Source: CAWUKT01 sp963923035 (GTDB lineage: Bacteria > Bacteroidota > Bacteroidia > J057 > JADKCL01). From it: a stretch of DNA of 64,000 nt. The stretch is taken from positions 1-64,000 of the forward strand of contig CAWUKT010000032.1 of NCBI GenBank assembly GCA_963923035.1. The letters are read 5' to 3'. The notes below the pieces were generated by a model. The model made no database searches. It was not told the DNA's origin and worked only from the letters and a program-made list of their open reading frames with translations. Shown here piece after piece: positions 53,101 to 60,560 of the stretch (the first letter of the stretch is position 1; every line of letters begins with the position of its first letter). The position numbers and the translations under genes were made by a program.

Positions 53101-55176
53101 GATTCGTCGAGTGGTGTCGCTGCGGTTACGGGTTGGGACTGGGACTTTGGGGACGGGAATACCTCCACGGCCCAGAACCCGACGAACGGCTACGTGACGC
53201 CGGGCCCTTACACGATCTCGTTGATCGTGACCGACGCCAATGGCTGTACGGATACGACCGATTTACCCTTCACGGTTCCCGTTCGGCCCGAGGCCAATTT
53301 CATTTCCATCGATACCCTGGGCTGTGAGCCCTTCGATGTGGACTTCCTCGCAGACAGCACGGACGTGGTTGCCTGGAGCTGGAGCTTCGGCGACGGCAAC
53401 TCCGGGACGGGCGGTCCCGGCATTACCCATTTCTATGGCACGGCCGGCACTTACGATGTCCAGCTGATTACCGAGGACATCTACGGCTGTTTGGATACCC
53501 TGATCCGTCCGGAGTACATCTTCATTGATTCCCTCCGCGCCAACTTCAACATTGACAATTTCTCGGGCTGTCCTCCATTGGCCGTCAACTTCACCGACCA
53601 GAGCCTTTCGGATACCACGATAACCGCTTGGGAATGGGACTTTGGCGATGGCAATACCTCGACGGCCCAGAACCCCTCGCATATTTACACGACGCCGGGC
53701 ATGTACGACGTGACCCTCATCGTGACCAATGTGATTGGCTGTACCGATACGATCACCATCGGAACCATCGAAGTCTTCGACAATATTCCGCCGGTCGTGC
53801 CGCCGATCCGTCGGGCGACGGTCCTCAACAATACCACCACGGACATTACCTGGCACCAGTATTTTGAGCCCGATTTCTCCCACTACGTCCTTTATTGGGA
53901 GGTGCCCACGAACAGCAACAACTGGGTCCCGCTCGACAGCTTCTTCACGGCGACCGATACGAGCTATAACCATTTCAACCTCAATACCCTGAACACTCCT
54001 TATTGCTATAAACTGCAAGTGGTGGACATCTGTGGTATCCGAAGTTCACTGGACAGCTCGCAGAAACACTGTACCATTGACCTGGAAGCCACGCCGGGCA
54101 TCGACGAGGTGAACCTGTTCTGGACCGATTACATCGGCTGGGACACGGTCCAGCAATACAATGTGTACCGCGTCCTCGACTACGGCTTTACCAATATCCA
54201 GCTCATCGGAACTGTCCCCGGAGGCGTGACGGCCTATACCGACACCAACGCGACTTGCTACGATATCTATTGCTATCGGATCGAGGCGATTGAATCGGGC
54301 GGCTTCAATGAGATCAGTTGGTCGGATACCAGCTGCGCGCGGCCGATCCACATTCCCTTCAATGTGCCAATGGACCTTTGTGCGGCCTCGGTGGCGCAGG
54401 ACTCCATTGTAGACATCAGTTGGTTCCCGCCGGCGACGGCGGATGTGGTCAGCTTCTTCGTGGAGCGTTCGACAGATGGACAGAACTGGGTGCAGATAGC
54501 GGTGCTACCACCTACGGCGACCGGTTATACGGATGTGAATGTCAATGTCCAGGAGCAATCGTATTACTACCGGGTCAACCTCATCGACAGTTGTGGCGAC
54601 ATCAACCCGTTCAGCAATGTGGGCCGAACCATTTTGCTTGATGCGGAGATCGACAACCAGTCCCCGACCTTGTACTACAATCCCTACGAGGAATGGCCCT
54701 TTGGCATCGAGAGCTATGATGTGGAGGTGCTGAATGAATCGACGGGACTCTGGGAACTGGTGGAAACGATCAATGGCGAATTGGAGGTGTACCGCGATGT
54801 GACCACCAACTTTGACCAGATATTCTACTGCTACCGGATCTTCGCCAACGAGGCGGGAGGTACCTGTCGCAGCCTGTCCAATACCGACTGCGTCCCCGTA
54901 GGCCCCCGGCTCTACGCCCCGAACGCATTCACCCCGAACGCCGACGGACTTAACGACAACTTTGTCCCGGCCGGGATCTACATCGCCGATTACAACCTCC
55001 AGATATTTGACCGCTGGGGCGCGTTGATCTTCGAATCCAATGACCTCAACGATACCTGGGACGGAACCTACCGTGGCAAGCCCTGTCAGGAGGGCGTCTT
55101 CGTCTGGAAGATAGATGCCCGCGGCTTCGACGATACCGAAATTAAGTTGACCGGTACCGTGACCTTGTATCGATAA
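47194..55176 (+). CDS. Giant T9SS type B adhesin with 26 PKD domains
   Basis: 2660 residues: signal peptide (LFGLCVLLALTFSGKAQ), then 26 PKD domains, each marked by a W-(D)FG(D)G core such as WDFGDGNTSTAQNP and a TYTVTLIVTD strand, most with a paired Cys (GC...GC). Domains 18 and 21 carry WNFGFG/WDFGFG variants and domain 15 WDLGNG. Residues ~2200-2570 are fibronectin-type/beta sandwich modules (ITWHQYFEPDFSHYVLYWEV; VDISWFPPATADVVSFFVERS). The C-terminus (APNAFTPNADGLNDNF, LQIFDRWGALIFES, KLTGTVTLYR) is the type B gliding-motility sorting domain. Predicted extended surface fibre for adhesion or gliding. A 431-bp leader precedes it and a terminator follows. Confidence 0.95.
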   Translation: MQKLHLWKPLFGLCVLLALTFSGKAQVTAGFTGTPQSGCSPLVVSFTDNSTGPVTTYFWDFGNGNTSTLQNPAAVYVNPGTYTVSLTVSDGTNNDTQTLTNYVTVFQNPTAGFTSTPPAGCAPLTVCFSDNSTPGDGTINQWLWDFGDGQNSTQQNPCHTYPNPGNYTVTLVVTDDNGCSNTTLITNYVSVSNTPTVAFTGSPLAACDPPLNVTFTNNSSGGQAPLTFDWDFGDGNSSTTSNPNHTYTASGTFDVTLIATDVNGCADTLVQPAYVNINNITADFTVDTTRTCEGQPVNFTDLSTGPPNTWLWDFGDGNTSTAQNPSHAYAASGTYTVTLIAGNGACADTITRPAFITVDPAPTADFVADTTNSCAAPLTVNFTDLSTGGAVAWDWDFGDGNTSTAQNPTHTYTAPGTYDVTLTVTSGSGCTNTITFNNYIQIVPPVADFVGNPLLGCIPLVVNFTDASVSNEPIVSWQWDFGDGNTSTAQNPSNTYTAAGTYTVTLIIVNSAGCTDTLVRPNYIQAGDEPVACFSNNPDTVCANTPVDFTDCSTNATAWFWQFGDGGTSTQQNPMYTYQDTGCFDVTLTAINFGCDDDTTITSAVCVLAPIARFDLNPTPGCAVPHTVFFTDQSIAPDTWLWDFGDGNTSTLQNPIHTYTAVGTYTVTLTVTDTINGCMDMATAQVDVSVPNADFGGTNLFGCGPLTVNFNDLSTGNLANIVAWDYDFGDGNTSTQQNPTHTYQNPGTYSVQLTVTDANGCTDILIRPFFVQVIGPDVNFGADILAGCIPTTVNFSDSTIPTAPIVSWTWDFGDGNTSNLQNPSNTYTAAGTYDVTLTVVDIDGCTRSFTRPAYINITDPTAAFTVGDTLTCTFNGINFNNNSTGSGLSYLWDFGDGNTSTATNPTHSYAANGTYTVTLEVTDVNGCMDTATVVNALQIEDVVANFGAAPTSASCPPLLVLFSDSSTFDITSWEWDFGDGTGSVLQNPSHVYATAGSFDVSLIVGNDDGCTDTLLVPGLVNIAGPNGSFTFAPDSGCTPLTVDFNANATNTALYTWDFGDGNVVITTADSVSHTYTQTGVFNPILILDDGLGCTFSLISPDSVVVDTVPFPAFVSDTALLCELDSVRFFDQTVSTRPIVAWDWDFGDGNTDTVQNPVHFYNSIGSYVVTLTVTNSLGCVNTFVDSTGVGVFNPPTAVINPMDTVGCDPFIVPFVDGSFGPQGIAGWDWDLGNGSTSTLQNPVGNYTLGGYVVSLIVTDSAGCTDTVTTTVNSFSGPGANFVANDTQGCVPLPVIFTADSSVGIVNWAWDFGDGTTTSGPVATVGHTYTTTGNFTVTLIVTDTLGCEDTLIRPQYININPPVADFNANVLVGCPGLTPTFTDVGTSVHPIVNWQWDFGDGTTALGNPVTHTYTGTGFYTVTLIVTDSVGCSDTLTRLNYIEVLVPPTAAIIPADTAGCAPFTVPFQDGSTGPRPITSFFWNFGFGQVVTQQNPTQTFTIPNNYTVTLVIVDSAGCLDTTTANVFASPGPSTNFVADDSLGCIPFPVVFSADSTPDIVNWNWDFGDGNNANGANATVGNVYQAAGSYTVSLIVTDTLGCEDTLVRPQYINIDPPTADFNANQLIGCPGLTPTFTDIGTSTYPIVAWDWDFGDGTTGTGNPATHTYTTPGLYTVTLIVTDSIGCQDTIVRPSYIEILTPPTAAINPTDTSGCAPFTVPFLDASTGPQAITAWSWDFGFGPVVNVQNPTQTFTTPGNYTVTLIVTDAAGCMDTITAPVFSSPGPTANFVADDSIGCPPHPVTFTADSSLAIVDWAWDFGDGTLVNGPNATVSHVYQGSGNFTVTLIVTDTLGCMDTVVRPQYININPPVADFSANVTSGCPALTVTFTDNSAGTNNIVAWDWDFGDGTTGAGTPVTHVYTTPGLYDVTLIVTDDQGCQDTLVRPGYIEVFEPPTALFGITDTIACTPFTIQLTDSSSGVAAVTGWDWDFGDGNTSTAQNPTNGYVTPGPYTISLIVTDANGCTDTTDLPFTVPVRPEANFISIDTLGCEPFDVDFLADSTDVVAWSWSFGDGNSGTGGPGITHFYGTAGTYDVQLITEDIYGCLDTLIRPEYIFIDSLRANFNIDNFSGCPPLAVNFTDQSLSDTTITAWEWDFGDGNTSTAQNPSHIYTTPGMYDVTLIVTNVIGCTDTITIGTIEVFDNIPPVVPPIRRATVLNNTTTDITWHQYFEPDFSHYVLYWEVPTNSNNWVPLDSFFTATDTSYNHFNLNTLNTPYCYKLQVVDICGIRSSLDSSQKHCTIDLEATPGIDEVNLFWTDYIGWDTVQQYNVYRVLDYGFTNIQLIGTVPGGVTAYTDTNATCYDIYCYRIEAIESGGFNEISWSDTSCARPIHIPFNVPMDLCAASVAQDSIVDISWFPPATADVVSFFVERSTDGQNWVQIAVLPPTATGYTDVNVNVQEQSYYYRVNLIDSCGDINPFSNVGRTILLDAEIDNQSPTLYYNPYEEWPFGIESYDVEVLNESTGLWELVETINGELEVYRDVTTNFDQIFYCYRIFANEAGGTCRSLSNTDCVPVGPRLYAPNAFTPNADGLNDNFVPAGIYIADYNLQIFDRWGALIFESNDLNDTWDGTYRGKPCQEGVFVWKIDARGFDDTEIKLTGTVTLYR
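50770..53787 (+). repeat. Four-copy, ~755-bp (three-PKD) super-repeat inside the adhesin gene
   Basis: Copies begin at 50770, 51523, 52279 and 53035 and end by 53787: lengths 753, 756, 756 and 753 bp. Each starts PPTA-(V/A/L), and contains, in order, a 'GPQAITAW' type domain, a 'GPxANFVADDS' type domain and a 'NPPVADFNAN' type domain. Copies 2 and 3 are the most alike; copy 4 is the most divergent. The first 14 PKD domains do not show this order. Confidence 0.85.
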
Positions 55177-55206
55177 TTCAATTTCTGCTGACTGGGAATT
55201 GCTCAG

Positions 55207-55229
55207 GGCGGGCCTTCGGGTCCGCCTTT
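55207..55229 (+). terminator. Terminator of the PKD adhesin
   Basis: GGCGGGCC-TTCG-GGTCCGCC, an 8-bp stem with the stable UUCG tetraloop, then TTTG, 30 bp after the stop codon and 9 bp from the convergent MocA stop. Confidence 0.75.
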
Positions 55230-55235
55230 GTGGTA

Positions 55236-55829
55236 TTAAGACGGGCGGCTTTGCCAGCGGGCCAGGTCCTCGGGTGTGTCGATGTCGAAGGCTGCTTCGG
55301 GAAGGGGAAAGGGGCGGAGGAGGTAGGAATGCTGACGAACAATGAGACGGGCTCCCTGGTCCCCGGTGAGGTCGGCAAGGAGATCGAAGAAGACCTGGGG
55401 AAAGACAATGGGAACACCGGGCCGGTCCTGGTAATGGGCGGCCGAGATGGCTCCCGGGGCTTCCGAGGCAAATGAGAGGAGCTGTTGGTAATGGGAAAGG
55501 TCGAGGCGAACGAGGTCGGTAAGGGTGATGAGGAGATGGGTGGTGTCGGGAAAATGCTCGATGAGGTAGCGGGCGCCGTGGGCCAATGAAGTGCCCATTC
55601 CCGCCGCATAAGCGGCGTTCCAGGTGCAGTGGACGGGATACCCGTCCAGGCAAGCCTCCACCGCTTTGCGGTGAGCCCCGGTGACCACGACCGTGGGCCC
55701 CTCCAGGGCCACCATCTGGCCGACCACGCGCTCCACCAGGCATTTCCCCTCCCAATCCAGCAATTGCTTGGGCTGGCCCAGGCGGCGGCTTTCGCCCGCC
55801 GCCAACACCAATTGGGCGGGACGCATCAT
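55236..55829 (-). CDS. MocA-like molybdenum cofactor nucleotidyltransferase
   Basis: 197 residues with the MobA/MocA nucleotidyltransferase start LVLAAGESRRLGQPKQLL, the loop NAAYAAGMGTSLAHG, LITLTDLVRL and RPGVPIVFPQ, and the end DIDTPEDLARW. MocA adds CMP to molybdopterin, the cofactor form used by molybdenum hydroxylases in many bacteria. Its start overlaps the XdhC gene stop (ATGA, 4 nt), so the two are translated together. Last gene of the molybdenum hydroxylase operon, which fits a cofactor-maturation role. Confidence 0.88.
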   Translation of the reverse strand: MMRPAQLVLAAGESRRLGQPKQLLDWEGKCLVERVVGQMVALEGPTVVVTGAHRKAVEACLDGYPVHCTWNAAYAAGMGTSLAHGARYLIEHFPDTTHLLITLTDLVRLDLSHYQQLLSFASEAPGAISAAHYQDRPGVPIVFPQVFFDLLADLTGDQGARLIVRQHSYLLRPFPLPEAAFDIDTPEDLARWQSRPS

Positions 55830-56905
55830 GCTTTGATCAACGGACGGTCGTGGATATGGCCCTTGCGCTGCCGCAATTTCCCGCCGGTCCGGCCGGAGAA
55901 GTGCGCCTGGATCTCCGCCACAATCGCCAACGCAATTTCAAAGGGCGTCTCGCCGCCGATGTCCAGTCCTACTGGAGCGTGCATGGCCTCCCGGGCCGAC
56001 AATTGCCCTTCCAGCTCCTCATCGAGCCGCTGGAAGCGCTTGCGCGGCCCCAGCACCCCAATATAGCCGACCGGCGTCTCCACGAGCTGGCGGAGGATGG
56101 CCTTGTCATAGCCAAAATTGTGGGAGATGAGCACCGCCGCGGTATGTTGATCCGGCTCGAGGGCCGGGACGGCGGACGCGCGGGGATGGTGACAGGTCCG
56201 GTCGGCCTGCGGAAACCGAATCGGCAGGGCCTTGGCCGCACATTCGTCGGTCACCGTTACCTCCCAGCCCATCTGGCGGGCCAGGCTGGTCAACGGCTCC
56301 GCGTCCTGGCCCCCGCCAAACAGCAGCAGCCGAATCCGCGGTCGGATGACTTCCCAACTGATTTCCAGGTCGATTCCTTCGTATTGAAGGGCGTAGCAAC
56401 CCGGATGCTCACCGGTCAGGTCCATGAATTCCGGAGCGGAATCCGCTTCGTAGAAGTTCCCGGCCGGATAGCTCGGATGGGAACTGGTGAGGATACGGGC
56501 AAAATGCGTGGGGGTAGAGCGCCCAAATGCTTCGTGCAGGGCCTCCATGAAGTTGGGGGCGTCGTGGGAATGCAGGGATTCAATCCAGACGCGGATGACT
56601 CCGCGACAACCCAGACTGGCCCCGATCTCCTTGGCGGAGGCATCGGTGCGGGTATCGTAGGTCACCAGCTGAGGCTGGTGGGTCCGCATGACCTCGCGGG
56701 CGCGGCGGAGGGCATTGCCTTCGAGGCAGCCCCCACTGATCGCCCCCAGCCAGTGGCCGTCCTCCTGGATCAACATCCGGGCGCCGGTACGGCGGTAGGA
56801 CGAGCCGTCCACCTGGACCACCGTGGCGAGGGCCAGCCCCTCCAGTTGGTCCCCCCGGGCCTGAATGGCCCGGCGGATCCGATCGATTTCGGTAAAGGCA
56901 GCCAT
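55826..56905 (-). CDS. xdhC: XdhC/CoxI-family molybdenum enzyme maturation factor
   Basis: 359 residues with the XdhC/CoxI two-part layout: N-terminal LATVVQVDGSSYRRTGARMLI and GAISGGCLEGNALRRA (the conserved Cys region), then the C-terminal Rossmann-like part LLLFGGGQDAEPL, VTDECAAKALPIRFPQAD, LISHNFGYDKAIL and YIGVLGPRKRF, GLDIGGETPFEIALAIVAEI. XdhC binds the molybdenum cofactor, promotes its sulfuration and inserts it into xanthine dehydrogenase-type enzymes. It lies 2 bp after the FAD subunit gene and overlaps MocA, in the same operon as its predicted client. Confidence 0.92.
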   Translation of the reverse strand: MAAFTEIDRIRRAIQARGDQLEGLALATVVQVDGSSYRRTGARMLIQEDGHWLGAISGGCLEGNALRRAREVMRTHQPQLVTYDTRTDASAKEIGASLGCRGVIRVWIESLHSHDAPNFMEALHEAFGRSTPTHFARILTSSHPSYPAGNFYEADSAPEFMDLTGEHPGCYALQYEGIDLEISWEVIRPRIRLLLFGGGQDAEPLTSLARQMGWEVTVTDECAAKALPIRFPQADRTCHHPRASAVPALEPDQHTAAVLISHNFGYDKAILRQLVETPVGYIGVLGPRKRFQRLDEELEGQLSAREAMHAPVGLDIGGETPFEIALAIVAEIQAHFSGRTGGKLRQRKGHIHDRPLIKA

Positions 56906-56907
56906 GC

Positions 56908-57861
56908 TTATCCTTCGCCTCCCCAGATACCTTCTTTGGCCCGGCGCAAGGTCTCAAAGACCGTACGTTCGACGAGGGCCACCTTGTATTCCGTCTGGGG
57001 CAGGGGAGAAGCACCTTTTGAGGCGACTTTCCCGGCTTCCGAGAAGACCCATTCGCTTTCTTCTTTGCCCTTCAGGTACGCTTCCACTTCGGGCAGCCGC
57101 AGCGGTACGTGGGCGACGCCTCCAATGGCAACCCAGGCCTGGGAAATCTTCCCGCCTTCGACCTGGTACCGGGCAATCACTTCGACCAATGGCCATTCGG
57201 CGCGGGCCCGGCTGATGGACCGGAAGTAAGAGGCCTTTTCGTTGGCAGTGGGGGCGGGTAAATGGACATGGGAAAGGACTTCGCCTTCTTTCAGGGTATG
57301 ATCAATGGCCGGGTCCTTGCCGTCCCCAAAGAGGTCGGCCACGGAACGGCGGCCCTGCCCGTGAATCTCCACTTCGGCGTCGTAGGCCATCAGGACCATG
57401 CCAAGGGTGGAGGGGTGGGGGAAACTACAAGGGCTGATGTCAAAGACGACCCCAAACTTGTGGTTGCCCTCCCGGCCGGGGCAGGAATCTCCGCCTTTCT
57501 TGTGGCAGCTGACATCGGGGTGGCGGTAGTACCAACAGCGGGTCCGCTGTAAGAGGGAGCCCCCAAGGGTGCCCGCCGCCCGGATTTGGGGAGTGGCCAA
57601 TGCACCGGCGGCCATGCTGAAGCCGGGGTATTGGGTGCGGAGATCCTGGTGGTCGGCGACCGCCGCGATCTTGACCAGCGCGCCGATTTGCACGCCTTGT
57701 CCGCTGACGGAGACTTGGTCGAGGTCCGGCAGGCGGGAGATGTCCACGACGTCTCCCTGCGTGATCCCGTAGCGAAGGCGGGCTTGGTAGTCGGTGCCTC
57801 CGGCCCGGATTTCGCCGGTGGCCTGGGCAGCTTCATTGATATTTTGTGCGAGTGTAGACAT
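56908..57861 (-). CDS. FAD-binding subunit of a molybdenum hydroxylase
   Basis: 317 residues of the CoxM/XdhB class. FAD-binding features are AGGTDYQARLRYG near the N-terminus and ATPQIRAAGTLGGSLLQ at about residues 88-104; a [4Fe-4S]-type Cys set is suggested by TRCWYYRHPDVSCHKKGGDSC, as in the 4-hydroxybenzoyl-CoA reductase/PaoB branch, which carries an extra cluster in this subunit. The C-terminal CO-dehydrogenase flavoprotein domain follows (SYFRSISRARAEWPLVEV). It passes electrons between the 2Fe-2S centres and the final acceptor. 17 bp after the fused subunit gene. Confidence 0.9.
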   Translation of the reverse strand: MSTLAQNINEAAQATGEIRAGGTDYQARLRYGITQGDVVDISRLPDLDQVSVSGQGVQIGALVKIAAVADHQDLRTQYPGFSMAAGALATPQIRAAGTLGGSLLQRTRCWYYRHPDVSCHKKGGDSCPGREGNHKFGVVFDISPCSFPHPSTLGMVLMAYDAEVEIHGQGRRSVADLFGDGKDPAIDHTLKEGEVLSHVHLPAPTANEKASYFRSISRARAEWPLVEVIARYQVEGGKISQAWVAIGGVAHVPLRLPEVEAYLKGKEESEWVFSEAGKVASKGASPLPQTEYKVALVERTVFETLRRAKEGIWGGEG

Positions 57862-57878
57862 GGGAAATGCTTGGAGGA

Positions 57879-60551
57879 TTAAACGGAGAGACCCTGGATC
57901 AGATTTTCGGGCAAAATAGGCGCGCGGTCCGGACGGAATCCGGTGGCATTGAAGACAGCATTGGCGACGGCGGCAGCGACGGGCATGGTCGCCAGCTCCG
58001 CGAGGCCGATGCCCTTCTCCTTCACGAACTCGAAGCCTTCTTCGAGGAAGTCGATCTGCATCTCAGGGATGTCCCCGATGCCGGGAATCTTGTAGTCCTC
58101 GAGGCCACGCGTCAGGACCTGGCCCGTATTCGGGTCGTGGTAGCGGTCCTCGTAGAGGGCATAGCCGATGCCCTGGATCACGCCGCCGTAGCATTGGCTC
58201 CGGGCCATGGCGGGAACGAAGATCTTCCCGATCCGCATGGCTCCCCAGACGTTCGTCACGCGGATCTTGCCGAGCAGCGTATCTACCTCCACTTCAATTA
58301 CATAACAGCCCCGGCCCCGCTTTTTTCCGATCCGCAAGCCATCTCCCAAGGGCAGCAGGCCCAACGGATTCATCCCCGCATTGCCTCCCCGCTTGACCTT
58401 TTCCTTGATACTTCCCTGGACCTGCTCCCACGCTTCCTGCCAACGGACCTTACCGCCATCGTAGCGGATGCCATTGCCTTCCTGGGCAGCATTCTTCCAG
58501 TTGTTCTGCTTGGCGAGGTCACCGATCATCCGGTCCTTCACCTTCCTGGCGGCCGCCTTGGCCGCCGGATAGATGGATGTGGCCGTCCGGCTGCCCCCCG
58601 AAGTGGGGCCGTAGGGGAGGATGGAATCGCCCACCACCACCTTGACGTCCTGGGGAGAAATTTCAAATACTTCTGCCACTGCTTTCGCGAGGACCGACTT
58701 GGAACCCTGTCCCATGTCCTGGACCGCATTTTTGACGAAGATACCCGTGCGGTTGACCTCGACCTCTACCTCGGTGGAGGGAACGAGTAAGTGGAGCCAG
58801 TTGATGAAGGACACTCCAATCCCGGTGCGGAAACGGCCATCCTTCTCTTCGGGTCGCTTTCGGTTTTTCCAGACCGGGAGGTCCTTGACCCACTTGTACA
58901 ATGACTCGTGTTCCTTGTTGGTGTCGTAGCCGGTGCGGAAATCAATGGGATCGACCTGGGCGTCGTGGGCCAATTGGTCGACGGCTTGCTCCAGGGAGAA
59001 GCAGGAAGCGGGCCCGGAAGGTCCCCGGAAGGGACAGCCCGGCGAGAAATTGGTGAGGACATCGTAGTCATGGATGTCCCGGGGAATGCCTTTGTAGATC
59101 ATCCCCGCAATGTCCGCGATATTGGAGCCGCTCGAGAAGCCACCGGCGCCATAGGCATCCATTTTGAAGGCAGGGGCGGATCCGTCGGCATTGGAACCGA
59201 TTTCCACATCCATGCGGGCGGCCGGGCGGGAGCCACTGTCGATCAGCTCTTCGGGCCGCGACAGGATCATGGCGACGGGAGCACCCGCCTCCTTGGACAA
59301 AGAGATGGCGGTAAAAGTGGCGGTCTTGGGATTGATTTTGGATCCGAATCCTCCGCCGATGAAGTCACTGTAAACCCGGACATTCTCGGGCGGCAACTCG
59401 TAGTGTTTGGCCACCTCACGGGCGGTCAGGGCCAGGCCCTGGGTGGAAGCATACAGCACGAGCTTCCCATCTTTCCAGTCCGCCACCGCACAATGCGGCT
59501 CGAGACAGGTATGGAGTTGGGTCGGGGTGAAAAAGGAACCTTTGAAATACTGGCCGGAACCACTGGCCGCCTTTTCCACGACCTTCCGGGCCTTGCTCCG
59601 TTTCGAAGCACTCAACGAAAAGGTGGTCCGGCGGACATTGCCTTCCCACTTGCCCGGCAAACCTCCTCCTTCACCCGCCCCGGGAATGTTCTTGGGATCG
59701 GCATAGAGTTGGGGAGCATCGGGCTTCCGGGCTTCGTCGGGGTCGAGGATGACCGGCAGGGGGGTATATTCAAATTGGATGGCGGTGAGGGCAGCTTCGG
59801 CCTGGGCCGCAGTCTCCGCGGCTACCGCCGCCAGGGGTTGGTCGTAGTAGTAAAACACATCCTCCTCCAGCAAGCGGATCACCGCTTTGACCCCGGGCAT
59901 TTGTCTGGCCGCCGAAAGGTCCAGCTTGGTAATGGTCCCGTGGGCGTAGGTGGAGCGGAAAATTTTGCCCGTCAATTGGCCGGGGAGCTTCACGTCGGCG
60001 GTATACTTCGCCTTGCCGGTCACCTTGGGCAGGGAATCCACCCGGGGATGTTCGGGAATCTGGTCGGCGTCGAATTCTCCGGCACAAGCCCGTTGGATGG
60101 CCTCGTAGATGCCGACATACGCGCCACAGCGGCAAAGGTGCCCGGCCATGGCCTCGGCCACTTCCTCCCGCGTCGGCGGCTGCTTGTGACTCGCTTTTTT
60201 CCACTGCTCATAGAAGGCAATGCCCTCGTTGATGAAGCCGGGGGTGCAGTAGCCACATTGCAGTCCATCGCAGGCCATGAAGGCGCGTTGGATGGGGTGG
60301 AGATTGTCCTGGTCGTGGTATTCCACGGTCTGGACTTGCTTGCCTTCCAATTGGGTGGCAGGGAGGAGACAGGAGCAAACGGGCTCATTGTCCACGAGGA
60401 CCGTACAAGCTCCGCAGACCCCCGTCCCGCAGACCAGCTTGGTCCCGGTGAGGCCTTCCTGGTCCCGGATGACTTCCAGGGCGGATGCCCCCAAATCCAC
60501 CTCGTAGGTGCGGGGATTTCCGTTGACGTTGGTTTTGATGGTTTCGGACAT
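57879..60551 (-). CDS. Xanthine/aldehyde dehydrogenase-type Mo enzyme, fused 2Fe-2S and Mo subunits
   Basis: 890 residues from the ATG at 60551 (MSETIKTNVNG); a GTG 3 codons upstream is possible but less likely. Residues 1-160 are the small iron-sulfur subunit: plant-type cluster Cys 41, 46, 49 and 61, second cluster Cys 99, 102, 140 and 142. The rest is the molybdopterin subunit (VTGKAKYTADVKLPGQ, PTQLHTCLEPHCAV, DFIGGGFGSK, VQDMGQGSKSVLAKAVAE), with the likely catalytic Glu in GIGLAEL near the end. Domain order 2Fe-2S then Mo, with FAD in a separate protein, differs from the single-chain eukaryotic enzyme. It hydroxylates a purine, aldehyde or N-heterocycle; the substrate is not clear. No Tat signal of its own. 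Confidence 0.93.
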   Translation of the reverse strand: MSETIKTNVNGNPRTYEVDLGASALEVIRDQEGLTGTKLVCGTGVCGACTVLVDNEPVCSCLLPATQLEGKQVQTVEYHDQDNLHPIQRAFMACDGLQCGYCTPGFINEGIAFYEQWKKASHKQPPTREEVAEAMAGHLCRCGAYVGIYEAIQRACAGEFDADQIPEHPRVDSLPKVTGKAKYTADVKLPGQLTGKIFRSTYAHGTITKLDLSAARQMPGVKAVIRLLEEDVFYYYDQPLAAVAAETAAQAEAALTAIQFEYTPLPVILDPDEARKPDAPQLYADPKNIPGAGEGGGLPGKWEGNVRRTTFSLSASKRSKARKVVEKAASGSGQYFKGSFFTPTQLHTCLEPHCAVADWKDGKLVLYASTQGLALTAREVAKHYELPPENVRVYSDFIGGGFGSKINPKTATFTAISLSKEAGAPVAMILSRPEELIDSGSRPAARMDVEIGSNADGSAPAFKMDAYGAGGFSSGSNIADIAGMIYKGIPRDIHDYDVLTNFSPGCPFRGPSGPASCFSLEQAVDQLAHDAQVDPIDFRTGYDTNKEHESLYKWVKDLPVWKNRKRPEEKDGRFRTGIGVSFINWLHLLVPSTEVEVEVNRTGIFVKNAVQDMGQGSKSVLAKAVAEVFEISPQDVKVVVGDSILPYGPTSGGSRTATSIYPAAKAAARKVKDRMIGDLAKQNNWKNAAQEGNGIRYDGGKVRWQEAWEQVQGSIKEKVKRGGNAGMNPLGLLPLGDGLRIGKKRGRGCYVIEVEVDTLLGKIRVTNVWGAMRIGKIFVPAMARSQCYGGVIQGIGYALYEDRYHDPNTGQVLTRGLEDYKIPGIGDIPEMQIDFLEEGFEFVKEKGIGLAELATMPVAAAVANAVFNATGFRPDRAPILPENLIQGLSV

Positions 60552-60560
60552 GAATAGCAC

